A stretch of 64,000 nucleotides of DNA from Paraburkholderia sp. (GTDB lineage: Bacteria; Pseudomonadota; Gammaproteobacteria; Burkholderiales; Burkholderiaceae). The notes under the pieces are model-generated. The model saw only the letters and a list, made by a program, of their open reading frames with translations, did no database searches and was not told where the DNA came from. Location: NCBI RefSeq assembly GCF_024281035.1, contig NZ_JAMXLH010000048.1, forward strand, positions 145,075 through 209,074, written 5' to 3'. Of this stretch, positions 27,580 through 37,707 are shown one piece after another. A program made the position numbers and the translations under genes. Every line of letters begins with the position of its first letter. Position 1 is the stretch's first letter.

Positions 27580-28230
27580 TTAGCCTTGATGCTGCGCCGT
27601 CGCGCGCAGATAGATTTCCACGCGACGGTTGGCTGCACGGCCTGCCTCGGTGTTGTTGTCGGCGATCGGCTGGGTGTCGCCGCGGCCCTCAGCCGCGAGA
27701 CGTTGCATCGGGATGCCGCGCGACGTCAGATAATTCACGACGCTCTGTGCACGGTTGACCGACAGCGTCTGGTTGAACGCGGGCTGGCCCGTGCTGTCGG
27801 TATGGCCGACGACCTGGGCGACGACTTCCGGGTTCTGCTGCAGCGTCTGCGCGACCTGGTCGAGCACGGGTGCGAACGTCGGCTTGATCGCGTAGCTGTT
27901 GGTGTCGAACGTCACGTTGCTCGGGATGTTGAGCTTGAGCGAGCCGTCCGGCTGCTCGGTGATCTGCGTGCCCGTGCCCTTGGTCGCGCCTGAGAGCCGG
28001 TTGCGGATGGCCGACCAGTTGTAGCCGGTGATGCCGCCGACCAGCGCGCCCGCGCCGGCGCCGATCGCCGCACCCTTGCCGCCGCCGAAGATGGCGCCGA
28101 TCGCCGCGCCGGTGCCGGCGCCGACGCCCGTGCCGACAGCCGTGTTCGTGCCCTGCTGGGTTGCGCAGCCGGCGACGAGTGCTCCGGCAATGGCGAATAC
28201 GGACAGGCGAGTCATGATTCTTTTGTTCAT
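27580..28230 (-). CDS. OmpA-family peptidoglycan-binding lipoprotein (YiaD-like)
   Basis: A 216-residue outer-membrane lipoprotein. The signal peptide ends in a lipobox LVAGC with the lipidated Cys at 22. A glycine-zipper stretch follows (about 29-68, GAAIGAIFGGGKGAAIGAGA), and an OmpA C-terminal domain fills 105-210 (VTFDTNSYAIKP, VVGHTDSTGQ, LSVNRAQSVVNYLTSRGI, NRRVEIYL), which binds peptidoglycan. The layout matches E. coli YiaD. Divergent from apbC. Confidence 0.9.
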   Translation of the reverse strand: MNKRIMTRLSVFAIAGALVAGCATQQGTNTAVGTGVGAGTGAAIGAIFGGGKGAAIGAGAGALVGGITGYNWSAIRNRLSGATKGTGTQITEQPDGSLKLNIPSNVTFDTNSYAIKPTFAPVLDQVAQTLQQNPEVVAQVVGHTDSTGQPAFNQTLSVNRAQSVVNYLTSRGIPMQRLAAEGRGDTQPIADNNTEAGRAANRRVEIYLRATAQHQG

Positions 28231-28510
28231 TTTGATTCCTCACTTGAGTGGAACAAGACTGCCGCCGACGTCGGGCGGACGGCTCGCAGGCCCCGGCTGG
28301 AGTCAGGGTCTTCGGGCGGCGCGAGTCGGCAGCTACTACAATGGCGGCTTGAAGGCCTGTATCGCGAGCCTCGCGGCTTCGAATCCGATGTCGCGAAGCG
28401 TGCCTTGCCGGCAGGAATATCGCAATCCAGCTTAACAATTTCTTTCGATTTTTGGTGCCAGCGCGGCTAGGCGGTCCACGCGCGGCGGCCTGCGTTTTCA
28501 CGGAGTATCA

Positions 28511-29599
28511 ATGAGCATAGATCGGGCTTTGGTCGACGCCGCGCTCGCGGCCCTCGCGGATCCGAACACGGGCCACCCGTATTCGACGGGTAAGGGCGTG
28601 CGTAATGTCACCGTCGAGGGCGATGGTGTCGGTGTGGAAATCGTGCTCGGCTATCCGGCGAAGAGCCAGGTCGACGCGATCCGCGCGCAGGTCGAGGCGG
28701 CGCTCGCCGCCGTGCCGGGCGTCAAGTCGAGCCGCGTCGCGGTGCGCACCGAGATCGCCGCGCACGCCGTTCAGCGCGGCGTGAAGCTGCTGCCGAACGT
28801 GAAGAACATCGTGGCGGTCGCATCGGGCAAGGGCGGTGTCGGCAAGAGCACGACGGCCGTGAACCTCGCGCTCGCGCTCGCAGCCGAGGGCGCCTCGGTG
28901 GGCGTGCTCGACGCCGATATCTACGGCCCGTCCCTGCCGATGATGCTCGGCATCCACGGCCGCCCCGAGTCGCCGGACGGCCAGTCGATGAACCCGCTCG
29001 AAGGCCACGGCGTGCAGGCGAACTCGATCGGCTTCCTGATCGAGGAAGACAACCCGATGGTGTGGCGCGGCCCGATGGCCACGTCGGCCCTCGACCAGCT
29101 GCTGCGCCAGACCAACTGGCGCGATCTCGACTATCTCGTCGTCGACATGCCGCCGGGCACCGGCGACATCCAGCTCACGCTCTCGCAGCGCGTGCCCGTG
29201 ACGGGCGCCGTGATCGTCACGACGCCGCAGGATATCGCGCTGCTCGACGCCAAAAAGGGCCTCAAGATGTTCGAAAAGGTCGGCATTCCGATTCTCGGCA
29301 TCGTTGAGAACATGGCCGTGCACGTCTGCTCGAACTGCGGCCACGCCGAGCATGTTTTCGGCGCGGGCGGCGGCGAGCGCATGGCGCAGCAATACGGCGT
29401 CGAGGTGCTCGGCAGCCTGCCGCTCGACATCGCGATCCGCGAGCAGGCCGACTCGGGCAACCCCACCGTCGTCGCCGATCCGAACGGCCGCATTGGCGAA
29501 ACGTATCGCGCTATCGCGCGGCGCGTCGCGATCCAGATCGCCGAGCGCGCACGCGACATGACGTCGAAGTTTCCGAGTATCGTCGTGCAGAACACCTAA
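28511..29599 (+). CDS. apbC: Iron-sulfur cluster carrier protein ApbC/Mrp
   Basis: P-loop ATPase that carries and delivers [4Fe-4S] clusters. 362 residues: an N-terminal MIP18/DUF59-like domain (1-90, with NTGHPYSTGKGVRNVTVEGD), the deviant Walker A SGKGGVGKSTTAVNLA near 106-121, LDADIYGPSLP, DYLVVDMPPGTGDIQLTL and the cluster-binding CxxC in HVCSNCGHAEH. All key residues are present. ATG 28511 follows a GGAG. Confidence 0.95.
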   Translation: MSIDRALVDAALAALADPNTGHPYSTGKGVRNVTVEGDGVGVEIVLGYPAKSQVDAIRAQVEAALAAVPGVKSSRVAVRTEIAAHAVQRGVKLLPNVKNIVAVASGKGGVGKSTTAVNLALALAAEGASVGVLDADIYGPSLPMMLGIHGRPESPDGQSMNPLEGHGVQANSIGFLIEEDNPMVWRGPMATSALDQLLRQTNWRDLDYLVVDMPPGTGDIQLTLSQRVPVTGAVIVTTPQDIALLDAKKGLKMFEKVGIPILGIVENMAVHVCSNCGHAEHVFGAGGGERMAQQYGVEVLGSLPLDIAIREQADSGNPTVVADPNGRIGETYRAIARRVAIQIAERARDMTSKFPSIVVQNT

Positions 29600-29721
29600 G
29601 CCGTACGTCCTTGCTGCGTGGGGCTGAGCGCGCCTTTTCGGCGCGCGTGCGGGTATCATGTGGCTCCATCGGGTCCGGTACGATGACCGCACGGGCGGCT
29701 CCCGGTTGCCAAGAGGATTGC

Positions 29722-30309
29722 ATGGGAAAAGGAAACGACTGGCCAGCAGGGTTGGCCGCCGGGTTCGCCTCGCGGCTTGCCTCGCGTTTTGCATTGCCGT
29801 TCGTATATGCAGTACCGGTAGTCGCCGGCTGCGTGCTGCTGAGCGGCTGCGCCAGTTTCATGGGGCAGCAGGACAAGCGCGCGACCGCGCAGCTGCTGCC
29901 CACGATGGGTAGCCAGGTGCGCGGCACGGTATCGTTCGTCGAACGTTCGGACGGCGTGCAGGTGAATTACAACCTCGCCGGTCTGCCGCGCAACAGCGAT
30001 CACGCCCTGCAGGTCCACGAACGCGGCGACTGCAATGCCGCCGATGCATCGAGCGCGGGCCCCGTCTTCGCGCCCGCCGCCGACCGCCTGAAGCCCGGCG
30101 TACGCGTGGAGGGCGATCTCGGCAACATTCACGCCGATTCGAACGGCGTTGCCTCCGGCTTCATCGTCGCGCCCGACGTTTCGCTCGACGGCGTGCGCTC
30201 GGTGCTCCAGCGCGCCGTGCTGGTCCACCGCGAACCGATCGACCCCTACGCATACCCGCAGCGCGGCACCGGCACGGCGCTCGCATGCGGCGTGATCCGC
30301 GCCCAGTGA
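29722..30309 (+). CDS. Cu/Zn superoxide dismutase-like lipoprotein with missing metal ligands
   Basis: A 195-residue lipoprotein of the SodC family fold. Lipobox LLSGC puts the lipidated Cys at 43. The SOD-like domain spans about 53-195 and keeps the disulfide cysteines (C104 in RGDC, C189 in ACGVI), H99 (VHE), D132 in GDLGN and H169 (RAVLVH). However the first Cu His of FHVH is Q97, the bridging His is V115 (AGPVFAP), the next Zn His region lacks His, and the HxGDLGN His is V129. Copper/zinc dismutation is therefore doubtful. Start 29722 has AAGAGGA; 29683 is an alternative. Confidence 0.82.
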   Translation: MGKGNDWPAGLAAGFASRLASRFALPFVYAVPVVAGCVLLSGCASFMGQQDKRATAQLLPTMGSQVRGTVSFVERSDGVQVNYNLAGLPRNSDHALQVHERGDCNAADASSAGPVFAPAADRLKPGVRVEGDLGNIHADSNGVASGFIVAPDVSLDGVRSVLQRAVLVHREPIDPYAYPQRGTGTALACGVIRAQ

Positions 30310-30531
30310 GCGCGCTCTTTTGTCGCGCTGCGCCCCGCGGCGCGGCGGCAGGGCGGGCTTGCGGCAGGTTCGGCATGGTTGTGCCGGGCGTTGCGCGCCC
30401 GGGGCGCGGGGGCCGAGCGTGTTGCGCGGATGCACGGCTGCCGCGCGTTGCCGACGCGCATTCCGGCATGCCAATCCACATCGCGTAAAATAAGCGCCTT
30501 TCGTCTTTTAACTGGCACGCAGCGACCCAAT

Positions 30532-31101
30532 ATGGCAATCAAATCCGACAAGTGGATCCGGCGCATGGCCGCAGAGCACAAGATGATCGAGCCGTTCGTG
30601 CCCGACCAGATCCGCACGTCCGAGGACGGCCGCAAGATCGTGAGCTACGGCACGTCGAGCTACGGCTACGACATTCGCTGCGCCGACGAATTCAAGATCT
30701 TCACGAACATCAATTCGACGATCGTCGACCCGAAGAACTTCGACGAAAAGTCGTTCGTCGACTTCCGGGGCGACGTGTGCATCATCCCGCCGAATTCGTT
30801 CGCGCTCGCGCGCACGGTCGAGTATTTCCGTATCCCGCGCAACGTTTTGACCGTGTGTCTCGGCAAATCCACGTACGCGCGCTGCGGGATCATCGTGAAC
30901 GTCACGCCGTTCGAGCCGGAATGGGAAGGCTACGTGACGCTCGAATTCTCAAATACGACACCTTTGCCTGCGAAAATCTACGCGAACGAGGGCGTCGCGC
31001 AGGTGCTCTTCTTCGAGAGCGACGAGATCTGCGACGTGTCTTACGCGGATCGCGGCGGCAAGTACCAGGGGCAGCACGGGGTCACGCTGCCGAAAACCTG
31101 A
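30532..31101 (+). CDS. dcd: dCTP deaminase
   Basis: Deaminates dCTP to dUTP for dTTP synthesis. 189 residues, close to E. coli Dcd. Conserved stretches: [20 protein letters not shown] near 43-62, [22 protein letters not shown] (about 111-132, catalytic core) and [12 protein letters not shown]. The upstream open frame is unsupported; [13 protein letters not shown] at 30532 is the family start. A hairpin lies 65 bp after the stop. Confidence 0.95.
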   Translation: MAIKSDKWIRRMAAEHKMIEPFVPDQIRTSEDGRKIVSYGTSSYGYDIRCADEFKIFTNINSTIVDPKNFDEKSFVDFRGDVCIIPPNSFALARTVEYFRIPRNVLTVCLGKSTYARCGIIVNVTPFEPEWEGYVTLEFSNTTPLPAKIYANEGVAQVLFFESDEICDVSYADRGGKYQGQHGVTLPKT

Positions 31102-31165
31102 TCCGGCAAATCGATGTGAGCCGAGACGTTGTGAGCCTGAACTCACCGCTCATACGAAATACGGG

Positions 31166-31200
31166 GACCGCTGTGCAACACATGCAGCGGTCGTTTCTTT
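31166..31200 (+). terminator. Hairpin with T-run between dcd and the decarboxylase
   Basis: GACCGCTG, an 11-nt loop and CAGCGGTC, then GTTTCTTTT. It is placed as a dcd terminator, but it ends only about 14 nt before the next ATG, so it may lie in that gene's leader instead. Confidence 0.6.
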
Positions 31201-31213
31201 TGGAGAATCGCCC

Positions 31214-33493
31214 ATGAAGTTTCGTTTTCCCGTCGTCATCATCGACGAAGATTTCCGCTCCGAGAACATCTCGGGTTCCGGCATCCGTGCACTCGCCGAA
31301 GCGATCGAGAAAGAGGGCGCGGAAGTCCTCGGGCTGACGAGCTATGGCGACCTGACGTCGTTTGCGCAGCAGTCGAGCCGCGCTTCGTGCTTCATCCTGT
31401 CGATCGACGACGACGAATTGCTGCCGTACGTCGAAGGCAGCGACGAGGAAGCGCCCGAGCACGCGCCCGCGATCATCGCGCTGCGCGCGTTCATGGAAGC
31501 CGTGCGCCGCCGCAACGCGGACATCCCGATCTTCCTGTACGGCGAAACGCGCACCTCGCGCCATCTGCCCAACGACATCCTGCGCGAGCTGCACGGCTTC
31601 ATCCACATGTTCGAGGACACGCCGGAGTTCGTTGCGCGCCACATCATCCGCGAGGCGAAGGTCTATCTCGACGCGCTCGCGCCGCCGTTCTTCAAGGAAC
31701 TCGTCAAGTACGCGGACGAAGGCTCGTACTCGTGGCACTGCCCGGGCCACTCGGGCGGCGTGGCGTTCCTGAAGAACCCGCTCGGCCAGATGTTCCACCA
31801 GTTCTTCGGCGAGAACATGCTGCGCGCCGACGTCTGCAACGCCGTCGACGAACTCGGCCAGCTGCTCGACCACACGGGCCCGGTCGCGGCCTCGGAGCGC
31901 AACGCGGCGCGCATCTTCAGCGCGGACCACGTGTTCTTCGTGACCAACGGCACGTCCACTTCGAACAAGATCGTCTGGCACGCAACGGTCGCGCCGGGCG
32001 ACATCGTGCTCGTGGACCGCAACTGCCACAAGTCGATCCTGCATTCGATCACGATGACGGGCGCGATCCCCGTGTTCCTTACGCCGACGCGCAACAACTT
32101 CGGCATCATCGGTCCGATTCCGCGCGACGAATTCAAGCCGGAGAACATCCGCCGCAAGATCGAGGCGAATCCGTTCGCGCGCGAGGCGCTCGCGAAGAAT
32201 CCGAATCTCAAGCCGCGCATCCTCACGATCACGCAGAGCACGTACGACGGCGTGATCTACAACGTCGAGATGATCAAGGATCTGCTCGGCGACATGCTCG
32301 ACACGCTGCACTTCGACGAAGCGTGGCTGCCGCACGCCGAATTCCACGACTTCTACCAGGACATGCACGCAATCGGCGCGGGCCGTCCGCGCACCGGCTC
32401 GCTCGTGTTTGCGACGCACTCCACGCACAAGCTGCTCGCTGGCATTTCGCAGGCTTCGCAGATCGTCGTGCAGGACTCGGAAAACAGCGTGTTCGACCGT
32501 CACCGCTTCAACGAAGCGTATCTGATGCATACGTCGACCAGCCCGCAATACGCGATCATCGCGTCGTGCGACGTGGCCGCCGCGATGATGGAGCCGCCGG
32601 GCGGCCAGGCGCTCGTGGAGGAGTCGATTGCCGAGGCGCTCGACTTCCGCCGCGCGATGCGCAAGGTGGACGCCGAATACGGCGACGACTGGTTCTTCCA
32701 GGTCTGGGGCCCGGACGAGCTGGCCGAAGAGGGCATCGGCTCGCGCGAGGACTGGATGCTGCGCCCGAACGATCACTGGCATGGCTTCGGCGCGCTCGCC
32801 GAAGGCTTCAACATGCTCGACCCGATCAAGGCGACGATCGTCACGCCGGGCCTCGACGTGGACGGCGAGTTCGGCGAGAACGGCATCCCGGCCGCGATCG
32901 TGACGAAGTACCTGGCCGAGCACGGCATCATCGTGGAGAAGACGGGCCTGTACTCGTTCTTCATCATGTTCACGATCGGCATCACGAAGGGCCGCTGGAA
33001 TTCGATGGTCACCGAACTCCAGCAGTTCAAGGACGACTACGACAACAACCAGCCGCTGTGGCGCGTGCTGCCCGAGTTCGTCGCGCAGCATCCGGCGTAC
33101 GAGCGCATCGGCCTGCGCGACCTGTGCCAGCAGATCCACAGCGTCTATCGCGCCAACGACATCGCGCGCCTCACGACCGAGATGTACCTCTCGGACATGG
33201 AGCCCGCGATGAAGCCGTCCGACGCGTTTGCGAAGCTCGCGCACCGCGAAGTGGAACGTGTGGCCATCGACGAACTCGAAGGCCGCGTCACCTCGATCCT
33301 GCTCACGCCGTATCCGCCGGGCATTCCGCTCCTGATCCCGGGCGAGCGCTTCAACAAGACGATCGTGAACTACCTGAAGTTCGCGCGCGAATTCAACGAG
33401 CGATTCCCCGGATTCCATACGGACATCCACGGTCTGGTCGGCGAGATGATCAACGGTCGCATCGAGTATTTCGTCGATTGCGTGCGCGACTGA
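31214..33493 (+). CDS. Orn/Lys/Arg decarboxylase, arginine-decarboxylase-like
   Basis: PLP-dependent fold-I decarboxylase. 759 residues, the AdiA/LdcC/SpeC size class: an N-terminal response-regulator-like wing domain (1-130, with FPVVIIDEDFR), the catalytic core with SWHCPGHSGGVAF, HFDEAWLPHA and the PLP Lys K406 in ATHSTHKLLAG, and a C-terminal domain with PYPPGIPLLIPGE. The overall match looks closest to E. coli AdiA, but substrate choice among Arg, Lys and Orn cannot be proved by eye. A GGAG site precedes ATG 31214. Confidence 0.9.
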   Translation: MKFRFPVVIIDEDFRSENISGSGIRALAEAIEKEGAEVLGLTSYGDLTSFAQQSSRASCFILSIDDDELLPYVEGSDEEAPEHAPAIIALRAFMEAVRRRNADIPIFLYGETRTSRHLPNDILRELHGFIHMFEDTPEFVARHIIREAKVYLDALAPPFFKELVKYADEGSYSWHCPGHSGGVAFLKNPLGQMFHQFFGENMLRADVCNAVDELGQLLDHTGPVAASERNAARIFSADHVFFVTNGTSTSNKIVWHATVAPGDIVLVDRNCHKSILHSITMTGAIPVFLTPTRNNFGIIGPIPRDEFKPENIRRKIEANPFAREALAKNPNLKPRILTITQSTYDGVIYNVEMIKDLLGDMLDTLHFDEAWLPHAEFHDFYQDMHAIGAGRPRTGSLVFATHSTHKLLAGISQASQIVVQDSENSVFDRHRFNEAYLMHTSTSPQYAIIASCDVAAAMMEPPGGQALVEESIAEALDFRRAMRKVDAEYGDDWFFQVWGPDELAEEGIGSREDWMLRPNDHWHGFGALAEGFNMLDPIKATIVTPGLDVDGEFGENGIPAAIVTKYLAEHGIIVEKTGLYSFFIMFTIGITKGRWNSMVTELQQFKDDYDNNQPLWRVLPEFVAQHPAYERIGLRDLCQQIHSVYRANDIARLTTEMYLSDMEPAMKPSDAFAKLAHREVERVAIDELEGRVTSILLTPYPPGIPLLIPGERFNKTIVNYLKFAREFNERFPGFHTDIHGLVGEMINGRIEYFVDCVRD

Positions 33494-33498
33494 TTGCG

Positions 33499-34218
33499 AT
33501 GATGAAAGGCAAGACGATGCGCGTCGCGCGGCTGCGCGCCGGTTTGCGCGCTGCATCGCTGACGATGGCGGCGTGGCTGCTTTTCGCGGGCCACGCGCAT
33601 GCGGAAGTGGGCGCCGCCGATCCGATCGATACGGCCATGCGCACGTGTCTGGCGCGCGCGGACCGCTCGTCGGCGGCGGGGCAGGTGCAGTGCATGGACG
33701 ACTCGCGCACCGCGTGGCGCAGCGCCGCCGACAGTGCGTTCATGCAACTGCTCGCGAAGCTGCCGCCCGCGCAACGCAAGCGCTGGCAACTGAGCGAAAC
33801 GCGCTGGGCGGCGTGGCGCGACGCCGAGGACATCATGCTCGCCGCGGCGTTCGATACGTCGAGCGGCTCGTCCTATAAGCTCTACGAAGCGGATATGCGG
33901 CTGCAGCCGGTGCGCGACCGCGCGCTCACGCTGCGCGCCGAAGCGCGCGCGCTTGCGGACCAGCCGACGCCGCGCGCGCGCGCGTGTCCGGCGGACGCGC
34001 GCTGCGAGCACGTGAGCTACGATCTGAACCGCTATTACCGCAAGCTCTACGCGCGCATGCCCGCGCACGGACGGCCGACCGTCGCGCGTGCGCAGGCCGC
34101 ATGGCGTGCGTATAGCGACGCGACCACGCCGCTCCTCGACGAACACGCGCGGCTCGATTTGCTGGGTGCGCGGCTCGCGACGCTCAAGCGGCTCTCGGAG
34201 ACCGTGGGCAATCGCTAG
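33499..34218 (+). CDS. LprI/DUF1311-like periplasmic protein
   Basis: About 239 residues with a Sec signal peptide (MRVARLRAGLRAASLTMAAW and on to GHAHA). The mature part has the LprI-type pattern: paired cysteines (MRTCLARADRSSAAGQVQCM), then SRTAWRSAADSAFMQLLAKL and RKRWQLSETRWAAWRDAE; the pattern recurs in part at SYDLNRYYRKLY. LprI proteins include lysozyme inhibitors. Starts at 33499, 33502 and 33514 are all possible. It sits 5 bp after the decarboxylase stop. Confidence 0.75.
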   Translation: MMKGKTMRVARLRAGLRAASLTMAAWLLFAGHAHAEVGAADPIDTAMRTCLARADRSSAAGQVQCMDDSRTAWRSAADSAFMQLLAKLPPAQRKRWQLSETRWAAWRDAEDIMLAAAFDTSSGSSYKLYEADMRLQPVRDRALTLRAEARALADQPTPRARACPADARCEHVSYDLNRYYRKLYARMPAHGRPTVARAQAAWRAYSDATTPLLDEHARLDLLGARLATLKRLSETVGNR

Positions 34219-34250
34219 CCTGTAGTGCGAGCACGCCGCCGACGCGGCGC

Positions 34251-35171
34251 TCAGTCGATCAGGAATTCCTCGGGCGTGCGCACCGGCACGGTCGTGGGAT
34301 CGCCGAGGAGGTCGTGCAACGCGACCCCGATCTGTGTCGACATCGTCGTCAGCGCGAGATCGTTGTCTTCGGTGCCGAACGGGTCTTCGATCTGCGCGGC
34401 AATCGTTTCGTGCGCCATGAATGCGTAGGCAACGAACACCGCGAAAATCGGCGTCGCCGCGCCGATGCTATCCACGAGACCGAACGGCAGCATCGCGCAG
34501 AAGAAGTACACGGTGCGGTGGATCATCACGGTGTATGCGAACGGCAGCGGCGTCGAGGCGATGCGCTCGCAACCGCCGATCACATCCGAAAGGGCATTCA
34601 GATTGCGCTCGAAGGCGAGCACGGCCCAGCCGTCGAGCCCGCCTTCGCGCGCTTCCCGGCGCATCCATTCCGATGCGCACATCAAGAGCGTGGCCGGACG
34701 AAAGCGCGAAGCCATCACGCGCTCGAACAGCGCGGGCGGCAAATGGGCCTTGAGATCGTCGTGCGGGTCGGTGTTGCGCAATTGATGGCGCAAGGCGTGC
34801 GGCAGCGCGCAGAGCAGCGTGACGAGCTCGCGCGTACGCGGGCGAGGGTCTTCGTCGTTCGCGAGCGTCAGCGCCTGGCGCGTGAGCGAGCGCGACTCGT
34901 TGAGGAGCAGGCCCCAGAGCTTGCGGCCTTCCCAGTAGCGGTCATAGCTCGCGTTGTTGCGAAAGCCGAGGAACACCGCGAGCGCGATGCCCATCAGCGA
35001 GAAGGGCACGGTGCTCAGATTGACGGTGACTTTGATGATGTGATCGTGCGAAGCCACCGCGACGATCGAGATACACAGCACGAGGAAGAGCCGTGGCAGC
35101 AGCTCGGGCAGCACGGAGCCGCGCCACGCGAGCAGCATCCTGAACCAGTTCAGGTGGGGACGGACGATCAT
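34251..35171 (-). CDS. Bestrophin-family membrane protein (UPF0187/YneE-like)
   Basis: A 306-residue membrane protein, probably an anion or cation channel like other bacterial bestrophins. N-terminal IVRPHLNWFRMLLAWRGSVL, helix pairs at about 25-70 with the LGFRNNASYDRYWEGRKLWG motif (70-89) diagnostic of the family, and late helices around 215-250. The start is MIVRPHLNWF at 35171; an upstream open stretch has no support. Confidence 0.85.
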   Translation of the reverse strand: MIVRPHLNWFRMLLAWRGSVLPELLPRLFLVLCISIVAVASHDHIIKVTVNLSTVPFSLMGIALAVFLGFRNNASYDRYWEGRKLWGLLLNESRSLTRQALTLANDEDPRPRTRELVTLLCALPHALRHQLRNTDPHDDLKAHLPPALFERVMASRFRPATLLMCASEWMRREAREGGLDGWAVLAFERNLNALSDVIGGCERIASTPLPFAYTVMIHRTVYFFCAMLPFGLVDSIGAATPIFAVFVAYAFMAHETIAAQIEDPFGTEDNDLALTTMSTQIGVALHDLLGDPTTVPVRTPEEFLID

Positions 35172-35291
35172 TGGAACACGAAAAACAGTGGAACAAGGCC
35201 GGCGGCGCCGGCCGGGACGCACAGGGCGCGGCACAGGCTGCCGCGCCGTGCGTCATGCGCGCAGGCCTTGGTTGACCCGTTACCCGACCCG

Positions 35292-36701
35292 TTACTTGAC
35301 GAGCGCGGCGCGCGCCGCTGCGATGGCCGCGCGGACCTGTTCCGGTGCGGTGCCGCCCGGATGGTTGCGCGCTGCGACCGAGCCGTCGAGCGTCAGCACG
35401 GAGAACACGTCGTCGCCGAGCAGATGCGACACGGCGGGCAGCTCGCGGCGCATTTCGTCGAGCGTGAGGTCCGCGAGATCGCAGTTGCGGTCCACGCAGA
35501 TGCGCACCGCGTGCGCAACTGCCTCGTGCGCGTCGCGGAACGGCAGGCCGCGCTTGACCAGGTAGTCGGCGAGGTCGGTGGCCGTCGAGAAGCCTTGCAG
35601 CGCCGCCGCGCGCATCGCCTGCGCCTTCACGCTGATGCCCGCCACCATTTCGGCGAAGATGCGCAGCGTGTCCGCGACCGTATCGACGGTATCGAACAGC
35701 GGCTCCTTGTCTTCCTGGTTGTCCTTGTTGTAGGCGAGCGGCTGGCCCTTCATCAGCGTGAGGAGCGCCATCAGATGGCCGTTCACGCGGCCCGTCTTGC
35801 CGCGCGCGAGTTCGGGCACATCGGGGTTCTTCTTCTGCGGCATGATCGACGAACCGGTGCAGAAGCGGTCGGCCAGATCGATGAAGCCGACGCGCGGGCT
35901 CATCCACAGCACGAGTTCTTCCGAGAAGCGCGAGACGTGCGTCATGACGAGCGCCGCGGCGGCCGTGAATTCGATCGCGAAGTCGCGGTCCGAAACGGCG
36001 TCGAGCGAGTTCGCGCAGATGCCGTCGAAGCCGAGCGTCTTCGCCACCGCGAAGCGGTCGATCGGGTAGCTCGTGCCCGCGAGCGCCGCCGCGCCGAGCG
36101 GCAGGCGGTTCACGCGCTTGCGGCAATCGATCATGCGCTCGCTGTCGCGCGTGAACATCTCGACATAGGCGAGCAGGTGATGGCCGAACGTGACCGGCTG
36201 CGCGACCTGGAGGTGCGTGAAGCCGGGCATGATCGTGTCCGCGTGCTGTTCCGCGAGGTCAAGGAGGGCGGTGCGCAGGTCGCCGAGCAGGCCGCCGATG
36301 CGGTCGATCTCGCCGCGCAGCCACAGGCGGATGTCGGTGGCGACCTGGTCGTTGCGCGAGCGGCCCGTGTGCAGGCGCTTGCCCGCATCGCCGATCAGCG
36401 CGGTCAGGCGCGCTTCGATGTTCAGGTGGACGTCTTCGAGGTCCAGTTGCCACTCGAACTCGCCGCGCTCGATTTCGCCCTTGATCTGCGCCATGCCGCG
36501 CTGGATCGCGGCGAGGTCGTCGGCGGCGATGATCTTCTGCGCGGCCAGCATCGACGCGTGCGCGAGCGAGCCTTCGATATCGACGATCGCAAGGCGCTTG
36601 TCGAAGAAGACCGACGACGTATAGCGCTTGACCAGCTCCGACATGGGTTCGGAGAAGCGAGCCGACCAGGCTTCGCCTTTTTTGTGCAGTTGGGACGTCA
36701 T
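35292..36701 (-). CDS. argH: Argininosuccinate lyase
   Basis: Last step of arginine synthesis: argininosuccinate to arginine plus fumarate. 469 residues of the fumarase/aspartase superfamily. Signature [12 protein letters not shown] near 277-288 with the catalytic Ser loop; also [19 protein letters not shown] (about 109-127) and [18 protein letters not shown]. Full length, with the ATG following a gap shared with the XRE gene. Confidence 0.97.
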   Translation of the reverse strand: MTSQLHKKGEAWSARFSEPMSELVKRYTSSVFFDKRLAIVDIEGSLAHASMLAAQKIIAADDLAAIQRGMAQIKGEIERGEFEWQLDLEDVHLNIEARLTALIGDAGKRLHTGRSRNDQVATDIRLWLRGEIDRIGGLLGDLRTALLDLAEQHADTIMPGFTHLQVAQPVTFGHHLLAYVEMFTRDSERMIDCRKRVNRLPLGAAALAGTSYPIDRFAVAKTLGFDGICANSLDAVSDRDFAIEFTAAAALVMTHVSRFSEELVLWMSPRVGFIDLADRFCTGSSIMPQKKNPDVPELARGKTGRVNGHLMALLTLMKGQPLAYNKDNQEDKEPLFDTVDTVADTLRIFAEMVAGISVKAQAMRAAALQGFSTATDLADYLVKRGLPFRDAHEAVAHAVRICVDRNCDLADLTLDEMRRELPAVSHLLGDDVFSVLTLDGSVAARNHPGGTAPEQVRAAIAAARAALVK

Positions 36702-36862
36702 GGTGTTAAGCGATGAGCGGTGGGATGGCGAGCCCCGCGGCGTGGCCGCTTCTCGCGTGCCGGCGGCGCGCGGCGGGGAAAAACGGCAATTTTACCATCG
36801 GCGGCTGACGGACTGGCGCAGCGGGCGCTCCTGGTGACGCACGTGACGCTGGCTGGCGGCGC

Positions 36863-37681
36863 TCAGAGCCGCACCAGCACCACGAGCTTCAGATCTTCCC
36901 GGTGCGCGGGCTTGAACGTGATCTGGTCATAGGCGACGCGGCCGTGGCGCGGGTGATTGAACTCGCGCCGCCCGCCCTCGCGCTCGAACACGTCCTGCGA
37001 GGCCCAGAAGCGCGTGAACTCGTCGCTCGCGGCGATCAGCGACTCGATCAGCGCGTGCGTGGGCGCGTCGTTCAGGTGCCGGATCGAATCGGCGCGGAAT
37101 TCGGCGGCGAGCCGCCGGGCGCGCGTGGCCCAGTCGACGATCAGCTCGCGCGCGAGCGGCTCGGTGAACGTGAACCGCAGCAGGTTGCGGTCGCGCTCGC
37201 CGTCGAGCCAGCCCGTGAACAGATCCGCCGCGTGCGCGTTCCAGGCGAGCGCCGTCCACTGGCGGTCGAGCACGTAGGCAGGCGCGTTCACGAGTTGAAC
37301 GGTCTGCAGGAGCGTGGCGGGCGCGTCGGCGGCGTTGGCCGGATCGGGCTCGGCGGGATCGCGCTGCGCGGCGAGTTCGAACAGATAGGCGCGCTCGGCG
37401 CGCGAGAGCTGGAGCGCAACGGCGATGCGCGCGAGCGCGTCCGCCGACGCCGACACGGGCCGACCTTGCTCGATCCACGTGTACCAGGTGGGGCTCACGC
37501 CGCACAACTGGGCGACTTCCTCGCGGCGCAGGCCCGGGGTGCGGCGGCGCGGGCCGGGCGGCAGCCCCACGGCCTGCGGCGACAGGCGCTCGCGATGGGC
37601 GCGGATGAACTCGCCGAGCGCTTGCGCGGGCGTGGCGTCGAGGGTTCGGCTGCTGGCGGCTTCGGGGGCGTCGAAACTCAT
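36863..37681 (-). CDS. XRE/MmyB-type transcriptional regulator
   Basis: A 272-residue regulator. A helix-turn-helix near 45-85 (RRTPGLRREEVAQLCGVSPT, WYTWIEQGRPVSAS) is followed by a MmyB-like ligand-binding domain (LNAPAYVLDRQWTALAWNA, TRFWASQDVF, DQITFKPA). The pattern GLRREEVAxLxGxSxxWYxxLEQGR marks the family common in Actinobacteria and Burkholderia. MSFDAPEAA at 37681 is the start. It is divergent from a methyltransferase gene, and a palindrome covers both promoters. Confidence 0.9.
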   Translation of the reverse strand: MSFDAPEAASSRTLDATPAQALGEFIRAHRERLSPQAVGLPPGPRRRTPGLRREEVAQLCGVSPTWYTWIEQGRPVSASADALARIAVALQLSRAERAYLFELAAQRDPAEPDPANAADAPATLLQTVQLVNAPAYVLDRQWTALAWNAHAADLFTGWLDGERDRNLLRFTFTEPLARELIVDWATRARRLAAEFRADSIRHLNDAPTHALIESLIAASDEFTRFWASQDVFEREGGRREFNHPRHGRVAYDQITFKPAHREDLKLVVLVRL

Positions 37682-37707
37682 GATCCGGGACGGGTGCTGG
37701 CGATACC

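Noticed and set aside
31082..33556. An 824-residue minus-strand frame under the decarboxylase gene
   Set aside because: No motifs, and codon-position GC fits only the + gene, which is intact.
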